Below, piece after piece: positions 1-6,037 of a stretch of DNA of 14,419 nucleotides. Location of the stretch: positions 1 to 14,419 of the forward strand of contig WRJC01000070.1 of assembly GCA_009782405.1 (NCBI GenBank), read 5' to 3'. The notes below the pieces were generated by a model, which did no database searches, was not told where the DNA came from, and saw only the letters and a program-made list of their open reading frames with translations. The position numbers were made by a program, and so were the translations under genes. The first letter of the stretch is position 1, and every line of letters starts with the position of its first letter. This DNA is from Oscillospiraceae bacterium. GTDB lineage: Bacteria; Bacillota_A; Clostridia; Oscillospirales; WRJC01.

Positions 1-1
1 C

Positions 2-505
2 CCGCTTAGCGAAGCTCAGGTAAGCGCGCTCGTCGAGGCCGCGCTCGCCTCCCCCAGCGCCATGAACCGCCAGCCGTGGCATATCTCGATGATCACCGAC
101 AAAGCCCTGATCGACGAGCTCGACGAGGCGGGGATGGAAGTGATGGCCGCAGCCGAGGACAAATCCGGCTATGAGCGCATAAAGGCGCGAGGGGGCAAAA
201 TATTTTACAACGCGCCCTGCATGATGATGGTGGCCACCGACAGCGCGCATTATTCGCTGATGGACTGCGGGATACTGAGCGAGAACGTTTCGCTGGCCGC
301 GCATTCGCTCGGTCTTGGGAGCGTCATATGCGGAATGGCCGGAATACCCTTGTCGGGGGCAAAAGGCGACGATTTCAAAAAGCGCATGAAATTCCCGGAG
401 GGTTACGATTTCGGGATTGCGATTTTGGTGGGTAAAGCGAACAGCGGCAAGGAGCCGCACGAACACGACCACGCGAAAGTGGTTTACATTGCCGCCGAAG
501 CCTGA
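2..505 (+). CDS. Nitroreductase family protein (5' end outside window)
   Basis: The frame is open from the first bases of the window, so this is the C-terminal 167 residues of a longer gene. The ATG at 62 is internal: it lies in the conserved nitroreductase stretch SPSAMNRQPWH, which binds FMN phosphate in this family and normally sits about 25-35 residues from the N-terminus. A second family block (DCGILSENVSLAAHSLGLGS, followed by a glycine-rich turn) lies around 268-322. Family members are flavoproteins that use NAD(P)H to reduce nitro compounds, quinones or other acceptors in the cytoplasm; the natural substrate cannot be read from sequence. The gene ends at TGA 503-505 and is followed 15 nt later by a hairpin terminator, so it is transcriptionally separate from the next genes. 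Family assignment is firm; specificity is unknown. Confidence 0.88.
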   Translation, partial: PLSEAQVSALVEAALASPSAMNRQPWHISMITDKALIDELDEAGMEVMAAAEDKSGYERIKARGGKIFYNAPCMMMVATDSAHYSLMDCGILSENVSLAAHSLGLGSVICGMAGIPLSGAKGDDFKKRMKFPEGYDFGIAILVGKANSGKEPHEHDHAKVVYIAAEA

Positions 506-520
506 CCCTGACTCGATAAA

Positions 521-561
521 AAGCCCCTCGGCGGCGACATCCGGCCGCAGGGGCTTGAATT
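521..561 (+). terminator. Rho-independent-type terminator after the nitroreductase
   Basis: AAGCCCCT (521-528) pairs perfectly with AGGGGCTT (549-556). The inner CGGC (529-532) pairs with GCCG (544-547) across a one-base bulge. The following run GAATTTTC is a weak U-tract, so termination may be incomplete. Confidence 0.65.
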
Positions 562-568
562 TTCGGTG

Positions 569-597
569 TTGAATTGTTCACAAATTTGTGATATATT
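569..597 (+). promoter_or_regulatory. Promoter of the small AT-rich operon with operator-like palindrome
   Basis: A -35 box TTGAAT (569-574) and a -10 box TATATT (592-597) are separated by exactly 17 nt. The spacer contains the perfect 14-bp palindrome TCACAAATTTGTGA (578-591), which abuts the -10 box. That is the classic position for a repressor operator. Transcription would begin near 604, giving a leader of about 100 nt before the ATG at 702. Confidence 0.6.
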
Positions 598-655
598 GTT
601 ATGTTATAGGTTCTATGCGCCGGGCTATCCGGGTTAATATCGGGAGGGCAATAAT

Positions 656-682
656 ATGGCTTGCTTATTCGGGCATAAGTGA
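656..682 (+). CDS. 8-codon leader ORF (MACLFGHK)
   Basis: ATG 656-658 to TGA 680-682 encodes MACLFGHK. It is preceded at a 7-nt distance by the strong Shine-Dalgarno GGGAGGG (642-648). The stop codon lies 6 nt upstream of the GAGGTGAT Shine-Dalgarno of the next gene, so a ribosome finishing here would be placed on that site. From memory, residues like these begin some Clostridia proteins that continue with a Trp and Cys-rich CKC/CxxC stretch; here the Trp codon position is TGA and the next codons do not match. It could be a regulatory leader peptide or the stub of a lost gene. The reading frame and its ribosome site are visible; function is inference. Confidence 0.4.
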   Translation: MACLFGHK

Positions 683-701
683 ATAATTGAGGTGATACAT
701 A

Positions 702-1109
702 ATGAATTCGGTGATTTCAAATTTCGACGAAACAGTTGATACGAGCGCAATTTTTACAAAATTAAAAGAATTGTTTCCAAAAGCAAAAGGAATAGAATCT
801 GTAACTGTCTTGAAAGAGTTTACGGAATTAGCTTATAAAGACTATGAAATGGATGTCAAATTTAAATTTTTGTTTCCGCATACGATAATGCTGAGCTATA
901 AGGGCGATGAATGGGTAAGCATTGAGGATAAGGAATTTGAAATAACTCTCGGAAATGAAACTGAAGCGGCAGTAATGCTTGATTATATATGTTATTTGGA
1001 TTATTTTTGGGACGATTACATCGCCAAGGATTTATCAAACAGGAAAATGACCCAAAGATTAAAAGAAAAAATCGAAACAATAAGGTCAAAGGTAAAAAAA
1101 ATATGGTAA
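702..1109 (+). CDS. Hypothetical protein, first gene of a two-gene AT-rich unit
   Basis: A 135-residue protein that I do not recognise. It has no signal peptide, transmembrane segment or cysteine cluster. The N-terminal half is mixed alpha/beta with aromatic-rich strands (VKFKFLFPHTIMLSY near 850-895); the C-terminal third is a basic helix ending KVKKIW. The ATG at 702 is supported by GAGGTGAT at 689-696 with a 5-nt gap. The codons are much more AT-rich than in the flanking nitroreductase and VOC genes, which suggests transfer. Its stop codon overlaps the start of the following gene (ATGGTAA at 1103-1109), so the two are probably translationally coupled. By position it could be the antitoxin or immunity partner of the downstream HicA-like protein, but nothing in its own sequence proves this. 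Confidence 0.6.
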   Translation: MNSVISNFDETVDTSAIFTKLKELFPKAKGIESVTVLKEFTELAYKDYEMDVKFKFLFPHTIMLSYKGDEWVSIEDKEFEITLGNETEAAVMLDYICYLDYFWDDYIAKDLSNRKMTQRLKEKIETIRSKVKKIW

Positions 1110-1393
1110 TGGATCCGCGGAAAGTGCATCAGAATCTGTTAAAAAAAGGATTTGCGGAAATCCAAAAAACAAAACATCTTTATTATGTGTTTGAATTTGG
1201 TGAAATTAGAACAGATATACAAACATTTGTGAGCCGAAACAAGCAGGAGATTGGCAATGAATTAATATCTGAAATGAAAGACCAGTTACATCTAACTAAG
1301 AAAGAATTTATTGATTTAATCGACTGCAATTTATCGGAAGAAGATTATATAAAAATTTTAAAGGATAAAAATTTATTGATGGATAACGAATGA
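1103..1393 (+). CDS. Small conserved protein, HicA-like family candidate
   Basis: A 96-residue protein starting at ATG 1103, or at ATG 1109 two codons later. AAAGG at 1088-1092 is 10 nt from the first ATG and 16 nt from the second, which favours 1103. The same frame is open further upstream to an ATG at 989, but that lies deep in the previous gene and has no ribosome site. Order of elements: N-terminal helix (KVHQNLLKKGF), beta strands with a KTKHLYYVF motif, a TDIQTFVSRNKQEIG strand-turn, then helices with QLHLTKKEFIDLIDC and a tail LSEEDYIKIL. The helix-strand layout with a Lys/His in the strand recalls HicA/YcfA-type double-stranded-RNA-binding toxins. I also recall a widespread uncharacterised family with the closing LTKKEFxDLxxCxLSxEEY pattern. 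Toxin function is inferred; the HicA link is tentative. Confidence 0.55.
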   Translation: MVMDPRKVHQNLLKKGFAEIQKTKHLYYVFEFGEIRTDIQTFVSRNKQEIGNELISEMKDQLHLTKKEFIDLIDCNLSEEDYIKILKDKNLLMDNE

Positions 1394-1427
1394 TCGAAGT
1401 TATAAATAAAGAAAGGGATCAAAAAAC

Positions 1428-1838
1428 ATGGACAATATCGCATTGGGGATAGCGCACACCGCCTACCACACCCCGCAAATGGACGCGATGCTCGACTTTT
1501 ACTGCAACAAGCTCGGATTCAAGCACGCCTTCACGCTGACAGACGACAAAGGCGACCCGTGGATACAATACATAAAGCTCGCGGAAAACTCATTTGTGGA
1601 ATTGTTTTACGCAAGGCCCGAACAGACAAAAAACGGCGACAACCGCTATCACCATTTATGCATAAGGGTAAACGATATAGAAGCGGCCGCCGGCCACCTG
1701 AGAAAAAACGGCATAACGATAACATCGGGGCCCAGCGCCGGCAAGGATAAAAACTGGCAGTGCTGGTGCGCGGACCCCGACGGCAACAAAATCGAATTCA
1801 TGTGCATATCCCCAAATTCCCTGCAGGCGAACGCCTGA
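1428..1838 (+). CDS. VOC-fold protein (glyoxalase/bleomycin-resistance/dioxygenase superfamily)
   Basis: 136 residues, one complete VOC domain of two beta-alpha-beta-beta-beta modules. Module 1 has AHTAYHT with His10, the MDAMLDFYCNKLGF helix typical of the family, and VELF with Glu58. Module 2 has HHLCIRVND with His76, then ADPDGNKIEFM with Glu123. His10, Glu58, His76 and Glu123 sit where the family's metal ligands sit. The ATG at 1428 follows GAAAGGG (1411-1417) at a 10-nt gap. Base composition returns to the GC-richer level of the chromosome. It lies 34 nt after the HicA-like gene and could be read from the same promoter. The superfamily includes lyases, isomerases, dioxygenases and drug-binding proteins, so the substrate cannot be given. 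Confidence 0.85.
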   Translation: MDNIALGIAHTAYHTPQMDAMLDFYCNKLGFKHAFTLTDDKGDPWIQYIKLAENSFVELFYARPEQTKNGDNRYHHLCIRVNDIEAAAGHLRKNGITITSGPSAGKDKNWQCWCADPDGNKIEFMCISPNSLQANA

Positions 1839-1871
1839 ATTTAAAATCCGGCGAAAAATCCGCATTGAGGC

Positions 1872-2873
1872 TTAATCGAAAACGATCATGCATTTTATCA
1901 AGCCGTCGCCAAAGCCCACGACGGAGCCGAATATATCCGGCACTTCTTCCAATTTTACCGTATGCGTCAAAAAACAGCGCAAGTCGACGCGCTTTTGGGC
2001 CGCGAGCTGCATGACTTCGCCTGCCTGCCGGAGCGTGGAGTACCAGCTTCCGCCGACAGAGAGCCTGCGCCGTATCAATTCGCTGGAATCGACGGAAAAC
2101 TCCGCGTGTTCGCCTATGGCTACCAGATTGCCCCCGATGCGTAGCGATTTCAGGCAGTTCGCATACGCCCCGCCGTCCCCGGAACATTCGAGCACCGTAT
2201 GGACTCCCGCCCCGTTCGTCATTTTTTTCGCCGCTTCGGGCAGCTCTTCGGGAGAAAAAACCGCCTTCGCGCCGTTTCGCAGGGCGGTTTCCCTTCTGTA
2301 GGGGAGCGGCTCGGCGGCTATCACATAAGCGCCCATCGCCGCGCAGAGCGCCACTGCTGCCTGTCCGATCGGCCCGCAGCCGGAAACCAGCACATCGACG
2401 CCAAATTGTATGCCGCTGCGCTGCAATGCGCCGTATGGCGTGCCCCAGTTGTCCATGATCAGCGAACCGTCGATAAAATCAAACCCGGGCAATAGGCGCA
2501 TGCAATTGCGCACGGGCGCCACGACATACTCCCCGAACCCGTTGTTGACGTCCTGCGAGCCGTTCCAGAAGGGGCAAAGCACAAATTCCCCGGCCCGGCA
2601 CGCAGGGCATTCCCCGCAGCCCACCACATTGTTGACCATCACGCGGTCGCCGGGCGAAAAGGCGGTCACGCCTTCGCCGAGCTTTTCTATTTCCCCCGCT
2701 ATTTCATGCCCGGCCACGGATTCCGTTTTGCCTTTGACGGACCACAGCCATTTGTCCGAGCCGCATATTCCGCTGGCGCGGACTTTTATGCGCACATGCC
2801 CCGGGCCGGGTTCCGGCATGGGCGCCTCGACCACGCGCAGATCGCCGGGGCCAAACGCTTTGATTGCCTTCAT
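1872..2873 (-). CDS. Zinc-dependent medium-chain dehydrogenase (sugar/polyol dehydrogenase type)
   Basis: 333 residues, full length for the family. The catalytic-zinc motif GICGSDKW holds Cys37, with GHE at 55-57 (His56, Glu57). The structural-zinc cluster is Cys86, Cys89, Cys92 and Cys100. The Rossmann nucleotide-binding motif GCGPIG lies at 165-170. This is the layout of sorbitol, threonine and L-idonate-type dehydrogenases, which oxidise a secondary alcohol with NAD(P)+ in the cytoplasm. ATG 2871-2873 is preceded by AAAAGGAG. The start is only 22 nt from the end of the HNH gene on the same strand, leaving room for the ribosome site but not for a promoter, so it may be transcribed with the ATPase/HNH pair. 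It faces the VOC gene tail to tail across 33 nt, with no clear terminator between. The exact sugar or polyol substrate is unknown. Confidence 0.88.
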   Translation of the reverse strand: MKAIKAFGPGDLRVVEAPMPEPGPGHVRIKVRASGICGSDKWLWSVKGKTESVAGHEIAGEIEKLGEGVTAFSPGDRVMVNNVVGCGECPACRAGEFVLCPFWNGSQDVNNGFGEYVVAPVRNCMRLLPGFDFIDGSLIMDNWGTPYGALQRSGIQFGVDVLVSGCGPIGQAAVALCAAMGAYVIAAEPLPYRRETALRNGAKAVFSPEELPEAAKKMTNGAGVHTVLECSGDGGAYANCLKSLRIGGNLVAIGEHAEFSVDSSELIRRRLSVGGSWYSTLRQAGEVMQLAAQKRVDLRCFLTHTVKLEEVPDIFGSVVGFGDGLIKCMIVFD

Positions 2874-2895
2874 AATTACACGCTCCTTTTGAATT

Positions 2896-3516
2896 TCAAG
2901 TTTGGGATGTTTCTGTTAATGTTCTTGAAAGTTGTGGGTCATCACGCACAATCTTCCGTTTGAACGCCGCAAATATCGAACAACGGCTGACAGCTTCCTG
3001 TATGTACTCAATGGCCCAATCGTCGCCCGATATGGCATTGGGAATATATTTGTCAAATGTATTAAGTTCAGCCGTTAATTTTCGCGTTAACATTCTGTTT
3101 GAATATACTTCGTCAAGCAATTGTTTGGTTTCGAGGACAGCTTTGTCAAATGAATCAGTTGATATAACCACATTCCGTCTGTCATACGACATTTCAAAGT
3201 TGATTTTCTCCTCTGGGTCTGTTTCGCAAGGGTTAATTATTCCGTTGTATTTGCTTCCTTTAACTTCGTGATTACAATACGCGCAAGCCAATAACAAATT
3301 TTCCCACACATACTCAAGCCTTGGGTCGTTATCTTTGGAAATTATATGGTCAACCGTTAGATTTTTAACATCTTTTGGCTTGTCCTCGCATATATAGCAT
3401 TTTGCGAAACAGTCGGATTCAAGCAAATCGCGATTACGGGAACCATTGTTCCAACCCTCATGGGCATCAATATGGGTGCCATCAGCCCAACCCTGCGTTT
3501 TAGTTATCTTTACCAT
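2896..3516 (-). CDS. ptuB-like: HNH endonuclease, PtuB-like partner of a Septu-type system
   Basis: 206 residues. A zinc-ribbon HNH nuclease core occupies residues 40-87: CYIC (Cys40, Cys43), TVDHI with His57, WENLLLACAYC with Asn73, Cys78 and Cys81, and NHEVKG with His83. The two CxxC pairs would bind structural zinc, and His57/Asn73/His83 form the H-N-H active site. This is followed by a NPCETDPEEKINFE stretch and a mainly helical C-terminal half. An unusual N-terminal segment (about 1-35, rich in Gly/Trp/Asn) precedes the nuclease. The ATG lies inside the end of the ATPase gene (ATGGTAA, 3516-3510), so the two are translationally coupled. ATPase-then-HNH order, sizes and overlap match Septu (PtuA/PtuB) anti-phage systems. 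Nuclease assignment is firm; Septu assignment is inferred from architecture. Confidence 0.78.
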   Translation of the reverse strand: MVKITKTQGWADGTHIDAHEGWNNGSRNRDLLESDCFAKCYICEDKPKDVKNLTVDHIISKDNDPRLEYVWENLLLACAYCNHEVKGSKYNGIINPCETDPEEKINFEMSYDRRNVVISTDSFDKAVLETKQLLDEVYSNRMLTRKLTAELNTFDKYIPNAISGDDWAIEYIQEAVSRCSIFAAFKRKIVRDDPQLSRTLTETSQT

Positions 3517-4658
3517 TTGCGCCCCCTTTCAAACATATAGAATGCAGCGCTAAGAGGCGATGTTCCCGGTATTTTATTGAGCCGTTCAAACAGTTTACGG
3601 GTTTCATCCCGTTCAATAGCCGTACGTGAATCCATATTGCATAACTCGACATACCTATCGAAGTCGGATTTAAGGCCCGCAGAACACTCGCTAACATCAT
3701 AATAACCTTCAATGATATCGGTATAGCTGTATTCCGTGAGATCGCCATCAAGCCTTATATGCTTTTCCAAGTCATACACTATCGCCTTTTCAAGCGATGT
3801 GATGACGAATGGAGAGTGTGTAGCGACAATAAATTGAATATTGGGAAAAACCTTTGTCAAGAAAGGCAATATTCTTTTTTGCAATTCAACATGTAAGTGC
3901 GTTTCGATTTCATCGATCAAAACAATTGCAGGATTTTCATACTCGACAACGGCATCAGAGCTTTCCATCCGCATCAGCAATTCCATATAGATATCGATAA
4001 ACGCCGCATAACCGTCAGACATTTCGTGAAGTCTGAATGGTTCATGACCGGGCATTACTATTTGAAACGCGAGGTTTTTCATATCCGGTTTTATTTCCAG
4101 TTTGTGGCAATCGTAAATCTCGCGCAATGCGTTTGTAAAATTGTCAAACCATTTGACGTATCGTGCAATATCTTCTGTTGACCCGCCGGAGTCTTTTGCG
4201 CTGAGGTATTGGACATATAGATTTAAAACATATTTCAAAAAATCCTTGCTCGCATTGCGGGTTATTATTGTCTTCCCGCTATTGAGGATTTGCGAAATGG
4301 AATCCGGAACATCAACTTTATTGCGCATGGCTGAAACATAAACAAAAGTTGATTTTGCATAATCCGGCTGGGCTGAAAAGTCAACATTTATATTTTTACT
4401 GGAATTTTCGGCCTGATCTATGTGTCGTTGGGTTGTTTTAAAAACGTGTTTTTTGTCTTCTTCGTTAAAAATCAAATATTGTTTGTATTGTTGCGCAAAA
4501 ATTTTATCCCGCATAGCTTCAAGCAAGCTTGTCTTGCCGCTGCCGTTTTTGCCCGTAAGAATCAGATGCTTGCGTTCGGTATCGGACAACACAATATCGA
4601 AATTCTCCAAATGTCGAACTTTGCCGATATGTATCTTTGCAATGAATAGCTCTTGCAT
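3510..4658 (-). CDS. ptuA-like: AAA/ABC-type ATPase, PtuA-like defence ATPase
   Basis: 382 residues from ATG 4656-4658. I prefer this start because GGAGG (4667-4671) lies 8 nt before it. An in-frame ATG at 4671-4673 has the weaker GAGG (4681-4684) and would add five residues (MEAID). Motifs from the preferred start: Walker A GKNGSGKT (36-43), a signature-like EMSDGY (212-217), Walker B AIVLIDEIE with Asp249/Glu250, and the H-loop ATHSPF with His281. This is the RecF/OLD/ABC-type ATP-binding head with a helical insertion between Walker A and the signature. A tail of about 100 residues follows the H-loop, with no TOPRIM nuclease motif visible, which separates it from OLD nucleases. With the overlapping HNH gene it fits PtuA of Septu: an ATPase sensor/scaffold controlling a nuclease during phage infection. 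The family is clear; target and trigger are unknown. Confidence 0.75.
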   Translation of the reverse strand: MQELFIAKIHIGKVRHLENFDIVLSDTERKHLILTGKNGSGKTSLLEAMRDKIFAQQYKQYLIFNEEDKKHVFKTTQRHIDQAENSSKNINVDFSAQPDYAKSTFVYVSAMRNKVDVPDSISQILNSGKTIITRNASKDFLKYVLNLYVQYLSAKDSGGSTEDIARYVKWFDNFTNALREIYDCHKLEIKPDMKNLAFQIVMPGHEPFRLHEMSDGYAAFIDIYMELLMRMESSDAVVEYENPAIVLIDEIETHLHVELQKRILPFLTKVFPNIQFIVATHSPFVITSLEKAIVYDLEKHIRLDGDLTEYSYTDIIEGYYDVSECSAGLKSDFDRYVELCNMDSRTAIERDETRKLFERLNKIPGTSPLSAAFYMFERGRKW

Positions 4659-4700
4659 ATCTATAGCCTCCATGCGTTTGCCTCAGCTTATATACACTGC

Positions 4701-4734
4701 ACACCATTATACCACAAAAATCAACCATAAGCAA
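4701..4734 (-). promoter_or_regulatory. Promoter of the ATPase/HNH operon
   Basis: On the minus strand, an extended -10 TGGTATAAT (TATAAT at 4711-4706, TGG at 4714-4712) is 17 nt from a weak -35 TTGCTT (4734-4729). Transcription would start near 4699, giving a leader of 25-40 nt. Confidence 0.6.
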
Positions 4735-4744
4735 GAATATCCGC

Positions 4745-4758
4745 GAAAAAATTTTTTT
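4745..4758. other. A-tract between divergent promoters
   Basis: GAAAAAATTTTTTT-type tract (A6T7) in the middle of the divergent intergenic region. Such tracts bend DNA and can act as UP-like elements; this is a general property and untested here. Confidence 0.4.
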
Positions 4759-4788
4759 GATGCAATGTAACAAATCCTATGGTATAAT
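4757..4788 (+). promoter_or_regulatory. Divergent promoter of the decayed sigma operon
   Basis: The extended -10 TGGTATAAT (4780-4788) is identical to the one driving the ATPase in the other direction. The best -35 candidate is TTGATG (4757-4762) with a long 20-nt spacer; the extended -10 may compensate. An A6T7 tract (4745-4758) between the two promoters is likely to be intrinsically bent. Confidence 0.5.
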
Positions 4789-4876
4789 TGTGTTTGTAGG
4801 TAAAGAGATAAATTTATTTCCAAAAATGATTGTATCGATTCATGATATAGGTCGGTATATAAAGGGGGCTGTGAAA

Positions 4877-5207
4877 ATGGAATTTCCAAGCGGCACCAAA
4901 ACAGAAGTTGCGGAAAAGTATATCGACATGGTATACCGGATCTGCGTGGGCAAATTAATGGTTTATACGCGTCGCCGTGAATGTCTGCGCCAATATATAT
5001 AAAAAACAAAAAAGAAACGCGATGCTGACCCGAACCCTGGAAGATGCCGAAATACCGTATACAGAGCGGTTTTTATCGGACGAAAATGAAATAATGCAAT
5101 TGATGTCCCAATTGCCGGACAAGCTCCGCGACGCATTTTATCTGCATTTTTTTATCTTTGCTATTACGAATATGCTGATTTTCCCGGCGAGCCGGAATTT
5201 ACAATAA
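4877..5207 (+). pseudogene. Internally deleted, frameshifted ECF sigma-factor pseudogene
   Basis: ATG 4877 follows AAGGGGG (4862-4868) at 8 nt and opens MEFPSGTKTEVAEKYIDMVYRICVGK..., a typical start of ECF sigma region 2. Near 4950-4958 the reading jumps frame. The frame beginning at 4959 reads WFIRVAVNVCANIYKKQKR, which is the end of region 2 and the linker of ECF sigma factors. It continues to LMSQLPDKLRDAFYLHF, the start of region 4. The roughly 45-50 residues that normally lie between YRIC and WxIRV (the core -10-recognition helix) are missing, and region 4 stops before its DNA-binding helix. The first frame stops at 5000-5002 and the second at 5205-5207. The ribosome site and promoter are intact, so decay may be recent. 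It cannot make a working sigma factor as it stands. Confidence 0.75.
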
Positions 5208-5950
5208 AAAACAATGATTTGGGAGTGTCGGCCGATATAAGGCTGGCAAAACCAAAAATTGTCGACGAATTATCCGTGACCGACAACGGCATAAAAAGGA
5301 TAAATGTGTTTTTGGCCGATGGAAGCGCGTTTTTGTCCTACAACGTCGAAATTCTGCGCCCCACGCTTTTGGAATCGGACAACCGGCTATACAATCGCAT
5401 CCATTACTTCATATCGGGGAACGCAAGGTATAAAAACGGCAGCACTGCGGGGTTTGGCACATCTATGTCTTCAAACTTCGGTTACCCGGAATTGCCCGAA
5501 TTCGGCGAGGCGCGAATATACAACGCCGAGCGGGAAATTTTCGATAAAATCACAATAAAAAAAATAGAGGTCTCGGTTTCAACGCATCAAATGCCCGAAT
5601 TCATATATACGCTGCCGCTTCCCGAATTAGGCGGGCGCATTGAGTTCGAAACGCCGTATTATCTTGATACAATCGGCGAATTTGAGATTTATCTCGATGC
5701 AATCGAATATAAAGGCGGCGAATTGTTCATAGAGCTGGCCAAGGATGGAATAAAATACAATGGCTTTGAGGAAGTGTACGATATCCGAATCGGATTTTGC
5801 GCTGCGGACGATGACGAATATTTTATCTTCGGCAATTATATTCGAAGGCATAAAATACCGATCGGTTATCTCGAAGCAGATACGGTCGATATAAAATTGA
5901 CAGGTTTGTTTTATCGCATAAACGGACTTTGGGAAACAAACTTTGAGTGA
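5162..5950 (+). pseudogene. 5'-truncated partner gene of the sigma factor (possibly a sigma-linked DUF4179-type surface protein)
   Basis: An open frame runs from about 5090 to TGA 5948-5950, joining the sigma remnant somewhere in 5145-5180. It has no ATG and no ribosome site near its start; TTG 5219 is the first possible initiator and has no Shine-Dalgarno. The roughly 245-residue protein is beta-rich, with repeated polar/hydrophobic alternation (for example KITIKKIEVSVSTH, GEFEIYLDAIEYKGGELFIEL). It has no membrane segment and resembles an extracellular immunoglobulin-like C-terminal portion. ECF sigma factors in Clostridia are often followed by a single-pass membrane protein of the DUF4179 kind; loss of its cytoplasmic and membrane N-terminus would leave this. 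That identity is inference from context. Codons are intact for about 260 triplets, so the damage is confined to the 5' side. Confidence 0.5.
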
Positions 5951-5954
5951 CCCG

Positions 5955-5969
5955 GGGCATATTATGCCC
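5955..5969. repeat. Small inverted repeat before the terminator
   Basis: GGGCAT (5955-5960) pairs with ATGCCC (5964-5969) around ATT. With no T-run after it, it probably acts, if at all, as an auxiliary hairpin to the terminator 10 nt downstream. Confidence 0.45.
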
Positions 5970-5978
5970 ATGTCGCCT

Positions 5979-6000
5979 AAAAAAGCGAGCTCGCTTTTTT
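5979..6000. terminator. Bidirectional rho-independent terminator
   Basis: A perfect 22-bp palindrome: six A, GCGAGCTCGC, six T. It folds as a 9-bp stem with an AGCT loop and has a U-tract in either direction. It separates the decayed sigma operon from the blaI promoter. Confidence 0.8.
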
Positions 6001-6002
6001 GT

Positions 6003-6032
6003 TTGAAAAATTTTTGGGGAAAATTTTCAAAA
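6003..6032. repeat. AT-rich imperfect inverted repeat upstream of the blaI -35 box
   Basis: TTTGAAAAATTTT and AAATTTTCAAA form an imperfect dyad around TGGGGA, immediately upstream of TTGACA at 6038. It may act as an upstream activating AT-tract or simply be the flank of the terminator. Confidence 0.35.
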
Positions 6033-6037
6033 ACCCC

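Noticed and set aside
578..591. Rex redox-regulator site
   Set aside because: The half-sites are in the opposite orientation to the TTGTGA...TCACAA arrangement I know for Rex; only the palindrome itself is supported.
989..1102. Extended N-terminus for the HicA-like gene from ATG 989
   Set aside because: It would overlap the previous gene by 121 nt, has no ribosome site, and encodes a Lys/Asn-rich stretch that is out-of-frame reading of the first gene.
2410..2892. 160-codon plus-strand open frame opposite the dehydrogenase
   Set aside because: It is antisense to a gene with full zinc and NAD motifs, has no ribosome site and its product resembles nothing; it arises from GC-rich codon bias.
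3510..4673. OLD-family nuclease or retron-linked ATPase
   Set aside because: No TOPRIM motifs follow the ATPase head, and no reverse transcriptase or msr/msd-like structure is seen nearby.
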